Assembly (NCBI GenBank): GCA_011033025.1
Contig: WFMF01000363.1
Coordinates: forward strand, 62,001 to 126,000
DNA length: 64,000 bases
From: Beroe forskalii
Taxonomy: Eukaryota > Ctenophora > Nuda > Beroida > Beroidae
Direction: 5' to 3'
Below are positions 48,001-54,573 of this stretch, in pieces; position 1 is the stretch's first letter, and every line of letters starts with the position of its first letter. Both the position numbers and the translations under genes were made by a program. Below the pieces are notes generated by a model. The model did no database searches. It had not been told where the DNA came from and worked only from the letters and a program-made list of their open reading frames with translations.

Positions 48001-51000
48001 TTGTAATGATAAGACATGTAATTGCATAACTCCCTGGTTCTCAGAAAGTTTCAAACAAAAGAAACAGGTAAGTGACGACTGACGAGAGGCAGTGAAGATT
48101 CAAATCGCGCGATATTTTTTCGTCGCTTGTCTAACGTTATGAACATGTATAAAATTTGGTTTTCATTAAGGTGTTCTACTGATTTATCGCCATATTATAT
48201 TATCTTGCTGACGACAATAATCACATGATTTTTGAAAGCTCCTGTTATTAAAATTTTTCGTATCATTCACGTTTTCAATTCCTTGTAAGGAACTTTTGAT
48301 CTCGTTTCACGTCAATCTAGGTTTATTATAGAGAGGTGAAGGTGCGCTAAAAGATGATCATAGCACTTTTCTTGATGGTAAACTTCGTAAAAGGCAACCT
48401 AGCAAACCAAAGCGCTCCTGTCATCGGAATAATAGAGAACTTTGTGCATGCCGTCAAAGAACTTCCAATCGACAGGAATGATTTGTCGAGTGTATTTCAC
48501 ACAGATATGATCTGTACCGCGTCTATTGAGCGTTTGATGGAACAAACTGACACTTTGCTTGATTTCCTCAACAAGGGAATATACCTGCCGATGCTGTATG
48601 AGGATTATGAGAGAGAAAACTTCACACGGTGTTATTTCACTGTGCCATTGCCCCATGTAGATAACCAGCTTTTTGATACCATTGTTAAGTATTTGGAGGA
48701 GAAGGATCCAACGTGGGTACCTGTTTGATCGGGAAGCACTCGAAATGTGACGGTAAAACGTCACACTGTCTGACTGATGAGTGTAACTGTGGTGAGGAGA
48801 ATTCTACTCACCCAGTCTTCTTCTGTGCCAGCCCACCAGGATGTGTTGCATTTGCTCAGGTTTGTGATGGAAGGTCAGACTGCTACGACGGAAGTGACGA
48901 ATGTCTTTGTCAGGGTTTTGTTGAAGTGGTTTGTCGTGATACGACCATTGGTTGCGTGTCAACCGATGTGTTTTGTGCTCAGTACTCTGCCTTAGAATCG
49001 TGTCATTCGGTTCCAAAAATTCCATGTTTTGTATCAAGCGCTATAGAGTCAAAGTCTTCAAATCCAATCGCAGAGTGTTTCAATGAAACCAATGAGTCCT
49101 ACATCCCAGATTTGCGTGAGGGATATGTAGAGTATTGCTATAAAAACTGTTCGTCTTATTTCGGAAACGAAAATTGGACACATTTCTGTGATAATTTAGC
49201 ATTGGGCTTTTTGGGTTCTAGCTTCGCATTTATGTGCAATATGACGAATCCTTCTGATAATTTTGTGACGGGTGACATAGACAAGAGTCCACTGGATATT
49301 CTGTGTGATGGGGAGCATGATTGTAGGAATAACTGGGATGAAATCGGTTGTCCCAATAGGTTTTACTGTGATGACTCCACGGCACTCTGGATAGAAGAGG
49401 AACTAAGGTGTGACAATGTTAAGCACTGTCCTAACGGTAGAGATGAGTGTCAAGACTGCGACTTTGGAGCTCTTTTTCCGTCAATCAAATCGTTACCAAT
49501 ATCAGCAACTTGCCTGGTGTTTGGGATATTGATTATTGCTTTCAATATCAGGAGCTTTGTTACAGTTATCCGGGAAAAATCGGAGGTCAATGAAACTTCC
49601 AACTCTGAAATAATAGACAGGCTCTTCTGCCTGGTTATATTTGTGTATGACTGTTTGATGGGAGTCTATCTTTGTTTGGTATCTGTGAGCAACGTCTACC
49701 TTCGTATCAAGGGTAACTACTGTGAGTTTTCCTACCAATGGAGGAGCAGTGTGGTCTGTGATTTGTTGGGTATTCTCTTTTCCTTCTCCTCCCATGGCTC
49801 CCTCCTCACTGTCTCTCTTATGAGTGTCATCAGAGGCATCAAGTGTAAGTTTTTATTCCTGGAAATCCCATACCGAGCTGTTGTGAGTGCTGTTATCAGC
49901 CTTACCATCCTGAATTTGATACACGCCGTCACTCCTGCCTTGAAAACCATGTTCCTGCAAAACGTGTTCATCTCCGAGATACACATGCATAACTTGCTAG
50001 AGAACCCGTTCTTGACAGTTCCTGATTTGGATGACATACGCGAGATGTATCACAAGTACTTCTCTCAGGGTACTTCTAAATCTGATAACATTTTGGAGAT
50101 GCTCCACGAACTTCGGTCAATTACCTCGGTACCTCGTATTTTCGAATACACAGCAATAGGCTACTATGGAACCACACCCCTCTGCATTCAGAACATCTTC
50201 AAAAACCAGAAGTCCTACCAACCGTACAAAACTGCGTACATTGTTATCATTTCGATTCTGCTCAGTGTTGTCTCTGTATCTTATGTTCTCATAATACTTC
50301 AACAAGTAAGATCACCGCAAGGAAGGTCAAGAGATCTCATCGTCAAAGTATCTCTTATCATAGGGTCTCAGTTGGCATGTTGGATATCCCTCATTGTAAC
50401 TTCCATCTACTCAATTTGCAGTGGTGGTCAGATTCCAGGAACTAAATATTTTGAAGTATCTGTCCTGCTCATCACACCCCTAAACAGCTTTCTCAACCCC
50501 CTATTTTATGGAGAATACTACAGAATAGTGCTAGGTTGGTTTGAAGTTGTCAGATCCAATTGCCTACCCAAAGATGATTCAAGTAGAAGTGAAGAAATTG
50601 AGATGAGAGAAGGTCAGTCTCCTTCAGATGATATTAATGCCGGGTCAGATGAAATGGTTCCCGAAGCTTCTATAATACAAAACACTCCACTTTGACTCAA
50701 AGTGAATATGACTATAACTTGGACAAAAGCAATGCGTCATGAAAAAGCACATAGTAACTGTTTTTTAGACTTCTTTAGTGTTTCAATAGTACATTATTAT
50801 ATGGAAATTAATTAGCAAATTTCAATTTTGCTTCAGTGTCAGTCTAACAGTATTTTGCTTTAAGTTTATTTTAAGTTTCCTATTTTTGTTTGAAACAACC
50901 CAGTACAGCCTTTCGGGTTAAGTTTTTGATTGTTAATTTTATTGTTTGCTTACTCGGCATAATCCGTGTTTTCCTCGGAACGCAAACTGACATAGAAATA

Positions 51001-54000
51001 TAGACCGAGAAAGATAAAAGTTGGTCGTTGCAGATTGACCTTACTGATCCGCGACATATTGAGGTTTGGTTTTAACCCTTTGTCATTAATGGAGTGTAAA
51101 CGCGGTAGAATATGTTTTGAGGGAGAGAAATCCCTTAATTTGAACATAAAAGTGAAAGCGTTCGATCGAAGGCTATGAAAATGATACATGAAAATATCGA
51201 ATTCGAATGCCCCAACAAGCGGATGGGATTCTAAAAGACCACGAATAATACCTAATTTGCATTTAAACTTGGTGGGGTGCAGCAGAAACTTATTAAACCC
51301 GCTTCAATCATCTTCTTGAAATGAATTCTATTAACGAAATGATCTACTACTACTAAAAGGGGATGGGCCAGCGAGAGCCCAGGCGGCGCCCAGGACAGGA
51401 AGCTGCTGGCCGAGACAAGCGCATTCGTGTTCCCGGGTGCCCGGATGGGACGAGAGTCTCGTTCCTCCCCGGTGGTTGCCCTGCCTGGGCAGGATGGCGT
51501 TCCCGGCCCAGCGGCAGGGTCGAGCCCCTCCTTCTGAAACCGGAGTGAGGGCTACCTCCGGGACATCCTCAAGGGACAGCTAGAGTGTATCCCTGGGACT
51601 TAAAGAACCTTCCCGTGAGGGAGGACCTTAAGTAGTTAAAGAGTCGTCCCATGCTCTCTTAGGAACTAGGCGGCCAGTCGTATGGGCGTAGCTGACGATC
51701 CTGTTGAGATTGAACCTGTCCACGATGTCGGTGCCTGCGCAATGATCAATTCTTCGGCATTGGTGGATTTTAAACAGCTCTTGAGCAGTGAAAAGTAAAT
51801 TTGTTTGACCAAGGTGGTGAATTGATTTCTGTAATAATCAGCACTTTTAATAACTTGTTACCGTGCATAATCCAAATTTGATTGAATAAACTAATAAAAA
51901 AGTGTTGAAAAGCTGCGACGAGCAGAAACCACATATATTGTTTTGCAGCGAGGCATAATTTGATAGCGTATAAGAGCCATAAACTGTAGGATTTTCCACC
52001 AACCAACGAAAGCAGCCGTTATGGGTGGTTAAGTGTTCCCCGAACCTTCAAAATTTTCGCCAGTTTGGCAGTGCCTGCTCGTTGAGTTTCGCTAAACCAT
52101 TATAACTTGACATTTGCGGATATATTCAACTAGGTAATTTCTTATTTCAGATGAAGTGCTGGTTCTTTAAAAGTAAATATATGACACCTGACAGAAGTAA
52201 TATTTCTTAATGTAGCAATGGTATGACAAAAAACAATTGAAAATTGTGTAGGTTCCGCAGCGCCCTTGAAAATTTTTGCGATTAAGAGTGATGAACTTAA
52301 TCGCAGCGCTGGCGTGGTTTTGGGCTGTTTGGTGCAAGGAATATAGGCTAATCAATTCAGTAGTTTCATTCATGTATCAATAAATTCAACTGAATTTATA
52401 CTATGAATTGAAATATTCCTTGCAACTACAGCCCACCACCACACCAGCGCTGCGATTAAAGTTCATATCACCTCTTTTAATCGCAAAAATTTTCAAGGGC
52501 GCTGCGGAACCTACACAATTTTCAATTGTTTTTTGTCATACCATATCATTCTTTTTGTTGAACAAATTCTGCATTACCAATCTCATTCAACATGACTCAT
52601 GATAGTGATTCCAAATTTCTATGCCAAAGTTTACGATGGCGTTGGAATGAAGTCGATACCATTTTCCTGAAGCGAGATATAAGCGATAATTGGTTTAATT
52701 GGCCAATTATCCAATTAAGCAATTTGAAATGAAAATTTTTACATAGCTCAATTCACGCAAACTATGCCACAGTTTACGGTGGCGTTGGAATGAAGTCGAT
52801 ACCATCTTACTGAGGCGAGATATAAGCGATAATTGGTTTAATTGGCCAATTATCCAATTAAGCGATTTACAATGAAAATTTTTACATAGCTCACATCACG
52901 CAATCTATGCCAAAGTTTACGATGGCGTTGGAATGAAGTCGATACCATTTTCCTGAAGCGAGATATAAGCGATAATTGGTTTAATTGGCCAATTATCCAA
53001 TTAAGCAATTTGAAATGAAAATTTTTACATAGCTCAATTCACGCAAACTATGCCACAGTTTACGATGGCGTTGGAATGAAGTCGATTCCATATTCCTGAG
53101 ACGAGATATAATCGATAATTGGTTTAATTGGCCAATTATCCAATTAATCGATTTGCAATGAAAATTTTTACACAGCTCACGTCACGCAATCCATGCCAAA
53201 GTTTGCGATGGCGTTAGAATGAAGTCGATACCATATTCCTGAGACGAGATATAAGCGATAATTGGTTTAATTGGCCAATTATCCAATTAAGCGATTTGAT
53301 CTTAAAATTCACATATAGCCTACGACACGTGCCCTATGCCAAAGTTTCTGATACCGATGGACTTACGACGATATCTGTTTTGGTTTTCTCGCAAAGTGAT
53401 TTATAAAAACTGTCGTGGTTTCGAGAGAGAGAGAGAGAGACGACGATAACACTAATTTTCGTGATTTAAGGCATTTTTTGATAATTTTTCCTTCGAAAAC
53501 GGTGCGGTCGATTTCCATGAAATTTTCAGGGTATATTAATCATGTAATGGAATACACCTGTGCAAATTTTCATGACTAACTTATTTTAATAAGAGGTCTA
53601 AATTGCCACTTGAAAACCGGACTTTTTTGAAATCGCTGTATTTTTATATAGTGGGCGCTGGCATTTCAAGAATTGAAAGACGGGATTGTTGCTACCTATT
53701 CAATTATTATAACACGTGTAGCCACGGCTCATCTTTGAGTCTGACCAGCAGTCCCGGCCCTTCGGGCCGGGACTGCTGATGCCCTCGGCCCTTCGGGCCG
53801 AGGGCATCTGCCCTTCGGGCAGATGCCCTCGTTCTTTTTCTTTTTCTTGCGCTGCGGGCGCTTGCCAGCGCCCTGATATAATATGGAAAATATTCTTCTT
53901 GAGGTCCTGTGACTACCGCGCGAAAAAATAGGCGGCTCATGGTGATCACTCATTACTTCACTAAGGCAGTAAGGCTCATTGTCGTCAACTTATCACTTCA

Positions 54001-54573
54001 CACTGTTCTGATTTTAAACATTTTTACCCAGAACAACTAGACCACCTTTTAATTTTGAGCAACGTGGTCCGCTGAAAAATCTACTAAATAGAATTCCTCA
54101 ATGTATTTTCAATCAATTAGGTGCTTTTCATAAAATCACATAAGGGCAAAAAAATAGGCGTTGCCGTACGACCTCCCAGGACGTCGATTCACAAAACTTT
54201 ACCCCCCCAAGAATTTCTTTATTATGCTAAAACCAAAACCGTTGAGAAACTGCCTCGACAATGAAAAGTACACTGCAGAGCCCTCAGCTACTGGAGTATT
54301 TTGAGTTATGTTTGTGGTCATCGCCTGTGTGTTTTAATAAACTTCTTTCTACCAAACTGTGCCATATTTTGAGTCATTTTAAAATGAACTCCTCTCTCTC
54401 ACCCGCAGGTGCCCAGTGTGGTGGAGGAGCGGAGACAGAAACTGGAGCTGTACTTACAGCGGGTGACACACTGTCTCACTGACACCAAGCAGGGTGTCAA
54501 CCTGCCCATCATGGACCTCGCTGTGTCACCCTTCAAGGCCTGTGTCACCGCCGCCATACACTTCTTCAGGTGA
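18040..54573 (+). CDS. SNX29: Sorting nexin-29-like protein (coiled-coil and PX part), 5' exons missing, internally duplicated
   Basis: Exons: 18040-18168 (coiled coil, QLQDTLERETSTR), 20607-20707 (ENQMLKQQLKKYVTVVQKL), then a duplicated set. Unit A: 24742-24839, 25869-25985 (VSEMHGELLELNQQL), 29366-29427, 31581-31671, 33235-33309, 33620-33662. Unit B: 40168-40264, 41641-41757, 45132-45193, 45357-45450 (LWIPAAMIRG, HHVYQ), 46989-47063 (QWSVYRRYAEFRVF), 47415-47480. Last exon 54409-54573 (VEERRQKLELYLQ, ending HFFR and TGA). Phases agree along the intact exons. Family knowledge: vertebrate SNX29 has RUN, coiled-coil and PX domains, with RENEVLKVQLKKYV, VAEMHGEL and VYRRYTEF at the matching places. 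PX domains bind phosphoinositides on endosomal membranes. A full frame needs A exon 1 and B exons 4-6. Introns host two proteases, an LDLa-GPCR and mobile elements. Confidence 0.85.
18552..18957. mobile_element. MITE, 406 bp, with inverted ends and internal gtccgtga repeats
   Basis: The ends ccttatcggacataattgtc and its inverted partner gacataattatgtccgataagg-type sequence match over about 26 bp (CCTTATCGGACATAATT, then TCACGGAC). The motif gtccgtgaa/gtccgtgat recurs several times inside near both ends. Non-coding. It lies in the SNX29 intron between 18168 and 20607. No clear target-site duplication. Confidence 0.7.
20775..20860. repeat. Homopolymer-rich G/C tract
   Basis: Runs of C and G (ccccccagatttttt, aggggggtgg, a run of about 13 C, then taggggga) form an imperfect inverted pair. 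Run lengths here are likely unreliable in a consensus. It follows the SNX29 exon ending at 20707. Confidence 0.6.
20878..21244. repeat. About 131-bp tandem duplication plus 60-bp partial copies
   Basis: The block aggcaaaaggcccatgaatc ... taagttacagatcacttagt caggtgat is present twice (20878 and about 21011). Its final part (caaatcactaagtcaggtga plus tatagcatagttatactatg) is repeated again up to 21244. Non-coding, inside an SNX29 intron. Confidence 0.85.
21880..22240. repeat. Diverged 65-80-bp tandem repeat
   Basis: Four or five decayed units share ttttggggtgggtcccc, aaatttcagttagtacacgg and gacaatctgc blocks, with increasing divergence to the right. Non-coding. Confidence 0.75.
22386..23125. 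repeat. Two-family 20-bp minisatellite
   Basis: The first part (to about 22795) is about 20 units of ctcccccgtactatctggt or ...gggct. The second (about 22795-23065) is about 14 near-identical units of ctcccccatcccaacttggg. A short return to the first type follows. Unit lengths are 19-20 bp. Long open frames across it (for example, repeating LSGLPHTIWSPPYY) are products of the period and are not proposed as genes. Confidence 0.95.
24742..24839 (+). CDS. SNX29: SNX29 duplicated exon 1, unit A (intact)
   Basis: 98 bp, phase 2 in and phase 0 out: encodes VLVEVPVIQPLQLPPAQNN and onward to ALEQKLAQ. The acceptor atatttcag and donor cag/gtgggt are both good. The B copy has lost one G in ggagg, so this is the only readable version of the exon in the window. 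Confidence 0.85.
26966..28099 (+). CDS. Papain-family (C1A, cathepsin L-like) cysteine protease, copy A
   Basis: Single coding exon of 377 codons. The ATG at 26966 opens a signal peptide (MYSLLTLSAMLFCLVFPVN). A TTTTGCTAG/GA acceptor just upstream suggests an intron in the 5' UTR. An I29-type propeptide follows (YDDFRRIHGRHGSKC to MADMTAEERM), then a mature domain from about residue 130 (PEEWDWRDPSP). Catalytic residues by motif: Gln and Cys in VEQHWKNCWVYAA, His in KHAMTVVGYN, Asn in VIKNSWGKNWGHEGY. Unusually, the canonical CGSCW is KNCW here: the structural Cys three residues before the nucleophile is gone and the Gln-Cys spacing is one residue short. The GCxGG motif is also replaced. The tail is basic (KAEKKKRERRGVN). 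It lies in an SNX29 intron on the same strand. It is probably a secreted or lysosomal peptidase; specificity unknown. Confidence 0.9.
   Translation: MYSLLTLSAMLFCLVFPVNIAEELTLAQVSEALASTEALQSLYDDFRRIHGRHGSKCRAEYTKRLGLFRTSLEKIHNMKSDSEITWKVGMTLMADMTAEERMLLVGVNVTQHDDLVDRNTLKSIPHSLKAGRDPPEEWDWRDPSPKEGVGSFVTEPVEQHWKNCWVYAAVTSVETLLKLHTTKLVELSTQELYDCTYDGNNTDGSGRFRDAWDWIRKSGRLGTRADIPDRPGSIPTHYMKFMYADTRNALAGFKLGSTLWARNEEEMILDIYTASPVGIAMHIQGLHLDVYKGEMFLQNPSRGVECYDMSKHAMTVVGYNRLALVIKNSWGKNWGHEGYLYWVRGQKSCGMYDVAGSITMYRAEKAEKKKRERRGVN
29366..29427 (+). CDS. SNX29: SNX29 duplicated exon 3, unit A
   Basis: A 62-bp exon encoding EAGKREKRFDKRNKPKESNI, phase 0 in and phase 2 out, with acceptor aatttcag and donor aaa/gtaggt. 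The identical exon in unit B is 45132-45193. It links the SEMHGEL coiled-coil exon to the PX-opening exon in the correct phase, and its lack of change between copies supports it as coding. Confidence 0.7.
29998..30890. repeat. About 142-bp tandem repeat array of element 1
   Basis: Units begin with gataattactttaattggtc at about 29998, 30143, 30283, 30422, 30565, 30707 and 30850, so the spacing is 139-145 bp. Each unit also has a ggttg-aaccggtact block and gttaatgataccgttggaat. Internal part of mobile element 1. Confidence 0.9.
31345..31475. other. Series of UUCG-type GC hairpins
   Basis: Four palindromes lie head to tail: cccggcccttcgggccggg, cggcccttcgggccg, ccgccctttgggcgg and cctcggcccttcggccgagg. 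Most have a TTCG loop. They sit at the right end of element 1, before its terminal gcgcttgccagcgc. They may be transposition-end signals or RNA hairpins. Confidence 0.85.
31581..31671 (+). pseudogene. SNX29: SNX29 PX-opening exon, unit A, with stop codon
   Basis: Compared with 45357-45450, this copy has lost three bases in total, and the changes turn LLQLWIPAAM into LLQL, TGA, then YLAM. The acceptor (gtggtttcag) and donor (cag/gtactg) remain. If spliced in, it would terminate SNX29 before the PX domain. Confidence 0.8.
33235..33309 (+). CDS. SNX29: SNX29 PX exon 5, unit A (intact)
   Basis: 75 bp, phase 0 on both sides, encoding IVLQVGGEQWSVYRRYAEF and RVFHKQ, the PX phosphoinositide-binding RRY motif. 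It has the same protein sequence as the B copy at 46989-47063. It follows a broken exon, so it is probably unused unless splicing skips 31581-31671. Confidence 0.75.
33329..33369. repeat. 20-bp VNTR after PX exon, unit A (two copies)
   Basis: Two copies of cacctgcagcttcaagaagt lie shortly after the donor of the PX exon. Unit B has four copies in the same place (47082-47163). Confidence 0.9.
33620..33662 (+). pseudogene. SNX29: SNX29 exon 6, unit A, truncated by the duplication edge
   Basis: It starts like the intact B exon (cag/ttgattcaa) but A-B homology stops after about 17 bp. It then reads LIQAFLASAEFLFV up to a good donor (ttg/gtaagt). It is either a decayed copy or a chimera formed at the duplication junction. 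In its present phase it does not join the exon-like segment at 33850. Confidence 0.55.
33850..36045 (+). other. Three exon-like segments of unknown gene (alternative 3' end after unit A?)
   Basis: 33850-33919 (acceptor ctttcag, reads VVYPTTENVTDSLRDLFQGI and LAK, donor aag/gtaaac), 35758-35828 (acceptor ttttttcag, reads MKIYNIARNRSFKLRSTASS, donor ag/gtaccc) and 35979-36045 (acceptor ctctcacag, reads SPDDVRNSMCDLHIEEPSPV, then T and TGA). The three join in phase with each other. I do not recognise the product. They lie just past the truncated unit A exon 6 on the same strand, so they may form a different C-terminus, with a one-base phase mismatch to 33662. Exon 3 of a minus-strand candidate lies in between. 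Confidence 0.4.
35340..38116 (-). CDS. Candidate small secreted Cys-containing protein, three exons
   Basis: Exon 1, 38116-38032: MKTSSVRDNRSLYSVFMRLM then VLIMLFTA, a signal-peptide-like start with donor GCAG/GTAAAG. Exon 2, 37458-37355: ALLENWPREHCATLGDIRL to LPGTMRVSV, with a weak acceptor. Exon 3, from 35519 (acceptor GATGCAG): VTVLATSCSLTSTKLQFSVC, GQGNSSILRHPGGC, ending in a basic RRKKK stretch and a stop at 35340, if not spliced further. The phases (1, then 0) fit. The predicted protein is about 122 residues with about four Cys and one N-glycosylation site (NSS). I recognise no family; a secreted factor or peptide precursor is inference. It lies inside SNX29 on the opposite strand and overlaps plus-strand exon-like segments, so it may be wrong. 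Confidence 0.4.
35545..35665. repeat. Degenerate accatggtaac repeat
   Basis: Four or five copies of a roughly 20-bp unit around the palindrome gttaccatggtaac, beginning at cccatggtagtaagttacca. The units carry repeated gtaagt-like steps. Non-coding. Confidence 0.7.
37478..37630. repeat. Two copies of a roughly 55-bp repeat
   Basis: The block cccagggtggtctaccatgg gtggtcccagcagcatttctg (from about 37485) recurs with few changes from about 37578. It lies upstream, on the minus strand, of candidate exon 37458-37355. Confidence 0.8.
38117..39871. other. Intergenic or intronic spacer left of unit B
   Basis: No gene that I can support. Short features: cagtcagtgacatgtgacag-type repeats (38790-38845) and a roughly 20-bp ctccctcaaatttgtggac repeat (39668-39725). 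A 149-codon open frame at 38847-39296 has no recognisable motif and is not called. Confidence 0.5.
40168..40264 (+). pseudogene. SNX29: SNX29 duplicated exon 1, unit B, frameshifted
   Basis: 97 bp instead of 98: ggtggaggtacc in A is ggtggagtacc here. The frame goes from VLVE to YQ and a TAA stop. Splice sites are unchanged (atttcag, cag/gtgggt). Confidence 0.85.
40658..40983. mobile_element. B-specific insertion of about 330 bp, MITE-like
   Basis: Unit A reads straight through (caatatcaaatatatgcctg), while B carries this extra block. It contains attattaccctccc with an inverted ggtaataat partner near 40870, and gtgtgataattatcgatata with a related copy near 40938. The flanking aatat could be a short target duplication. 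No coding capacity. Confidence 0.6.
41641..41757 (+). CDS. SNX29: SNX29 coiled-coil exon 2, unit B (intact)
   Basis: 117 bp, phase 0 on both sides, encoding VSEMHGELLELNQQLVSKNL and onward to SSIETK. It gives the same peptide as 25869-25985 in unit A. The donor is gtaggt here and gtgagt in A. Confidence 0.8.
42740..43873 (+). CDS. Papain-family (C1A, cathepsin L-like) cysteine protease, copy B
   Basis: 377 codons, the same length as the copy at 26966-28099, with about ten amino-acid differences and no indel. Most changes are conservative: D to E twice, R to K, Y to F, Q to E. The signal peptide (MYSFLTLSAMLFCLVFPVN), the I29-like propeptide, the variant active site VEQHWKNCWVYAA, the His motif KHAMTVVGYN and the Asn motif VIKNSWGKEWGHEGY are all present. 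The missing structural Cys before the nucleophile is shared, so it predates the duplication. The 5' UTR acceptor is TTTTGCCAG/GA. The gene sits between SNX29 exons 41641-41757 and 45132-45193. Both copies look functional, while neighbouring SNX29 exons are damaged. Confidence 0.9.
   Translation: MYSFLTLSAMLFCLVFPVNIAEELTLEQVSEALASTEALQSLYDDFRRIHGRHGSKCRAEYTKRLGLFRTSLEKIHNMKSDSEITWKVGMTLMADMTAEERMLLVGVNVTQHDDLVDRNTLKSIPHSLKAGQDPPEEWDWRDPSPKEGVGSFVTEPVEQHWKNCWVYAAVTSVETLLKLHTTKLVELSTQELYDCTYDGNNTEGSGRFRDAWDWIRKSGRLGTRADIPDRPGSIPTHYMKFMYAETRNALAGFKLGSTLWARNEEEMILDIYTASPVGIAMHIEGLHLDVYKGEMFLQNPSRLVECYDMSKHAMTVVGYNKLALVIKNSWGKEWGHEGYLYWVRGQKSCGMFDVAGSITMYRAEKAEKKKRERRGVN
45132..45193 (+). CDS. SNX29: SNX29 duplicated exon 3, unit B
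   Basis: A 62-bp exon, EAGKREKRFDKRNKPKESNI, identical in protein to the A copy. It joins 45357 in phase (aa + t gives Asn, then EYQLVDS). Confidence 0.7.
45357..45450 (+). CDS. SNX29: SNX29 PX-opening exon, unit B (intact)
   Basis: 94 bp encoding EYQLVDSPLLQLWIPAAMIR then GAGAKKHHVYQ, matching the NVWIPSVFLRGK ... HVYQ segment known in vertebrate SNX29. The phase fits the exons at 45132-45193 and 46989-47063. It is the only intact copy in the window. Confidence 0.85.
46989..47063 (+). CDS. SNX29: SNX29 PX exon 5, unit B
   Basis: 75 bp, phase 0, with the PX core QWSVYRRYAEF. Followed by a four-copy 20-bp VNTR and then exon 47415-47480 (LIQKHSYFSKLEFPGRTHF). Confidence 0.85.
47082..47163. 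repeat. 20-bp VNTR after PX exon, unit B (four copies)
   Basis: Four tandem copies of cacctgcagcttcaagaagt (one with cacatg) against two in unit A. Confidence 0.9.
47481..47690. repeat. Donor-like roughly 43-bp repeat after SNX29 exon 6
   Basis: Starting at the exon donor (cggaag/gtaagttgctgtgtgtac), units with gtaag, gctgtgtgtac and taagtccagttgtaagc recur about four times with growing divergence. Every unit brings several GTAAG donors. Confidence 0.75.
48354..50695 (+). CDS. LDLa-domain leucine-rich-repeat-receptor-like (LGR/GRL101-type) GPCR without LRRs
   Basis: Uninterrupted by introns. The ATG at 48354 opens a signal peptide (MIIALFLMVNFVKG) and about 100 residues of unknown ectodomain, ending in EEKDPT. 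A one-base frame change at about 48700-48720 follows, and the second frame runs to 50695, for about 780 residues in all. LDLa repeats: CDGRSDCYDGSDEC, CDGEHDCRNNWDEIGC and CDNVKHCPNGRDEC. The 7TM part starts near 49490: TM2 with LFCLVIFVYDCLMGVY, TM3 with VVCDLLGILFSFSSHGSL and SVIRGIK instead of DRY, a long second extracellular loop, TM6 CWISLIVTSIYSI, and TM7 TPLNSFLNPLFYG (NPxxY). The tail is Ser/Glu-rich. TM7 and the LDLa modules resemble relaxin-receptor/GRL101-type proteins, but the LRR block is missing. It lies inside the last SNX29 intron. Confidence 0.8.
50696..52224. other. Intronic spacer with GC-rich insert
   Basis: AT-rich except for 51355-51660, which is GC-rich and preceded by a ctactactacta run. 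That looks like a short LINE 3' end on the minus strand with a TAG-repeat tail. No protein motif supports a class. Confidence 0.4.
52684..53300. repeat. About 143-bp tandem array of element 2
   Basis: gataattggtttaattggcc recurs at about 52684, 52829, 52971, 53114 and 53257. Each unit also has gatggcgttggaatgaagtc and gaaaatttttacatagctca. Confidence 0.9.
53750..53832. other. Three TTCG-loop GC hairpins of element 2
   Basis: agtcccggcccttcgggccg..., gccctcggcccttcgggccg... and catctgcccttcgggcagatg are three consecutive perfect palindromes around ttcg, at the same place as in element 1. Confidence 0.85.
54409..54573 (+). CDS. SNX29: SNX29 last exon
   Basis: The acceptor acccgcag opens VPSVVEERRQKLELYLQRVT, matching the FVEERRKQLQNYL helix after the PX core in vertebrate SNX29. 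It continues to AVSPFKACVTAAIHFFR and TGA. Phase 0 fits the exon ending at 47480. An AATAAA occurs near 55014. Confidence 0.8.
   Translation: MPSVVEERRQKLELYLQRVTHCLTDTKQGVNLPIMDLAVSPFKACVTAAIHFFR

Larger units (their letters stand above)
52225..53885. mobile_element. Structured non-autonomous element 2, relative of 29530-31520
   Basis: Same order of parts: an inverted repeat starting caaaaaacaattgaaaattg (52228) with a right arm ending caattttcaattgttttttg (about 52545), five units of about 143 bp (52684-53300), a GA microsatellite (53420-53441), gaaattttcaggg, tatatagtgggcgctggc, TTCG hairpins and the terminal gcgcttgccagcgccctgata. It differs in most bases from element 1 but keeps the same architecture and ends. 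It sits in the last SNX29 intron. No coding capacity. Confidence 0.75.

Noticed and set aside
51363..51548. GC-rich open frame (PGQEAAGRDKR...)
   Set aside because: Looks like part of a repeat 3' end beside a ctactacta run; no domain.
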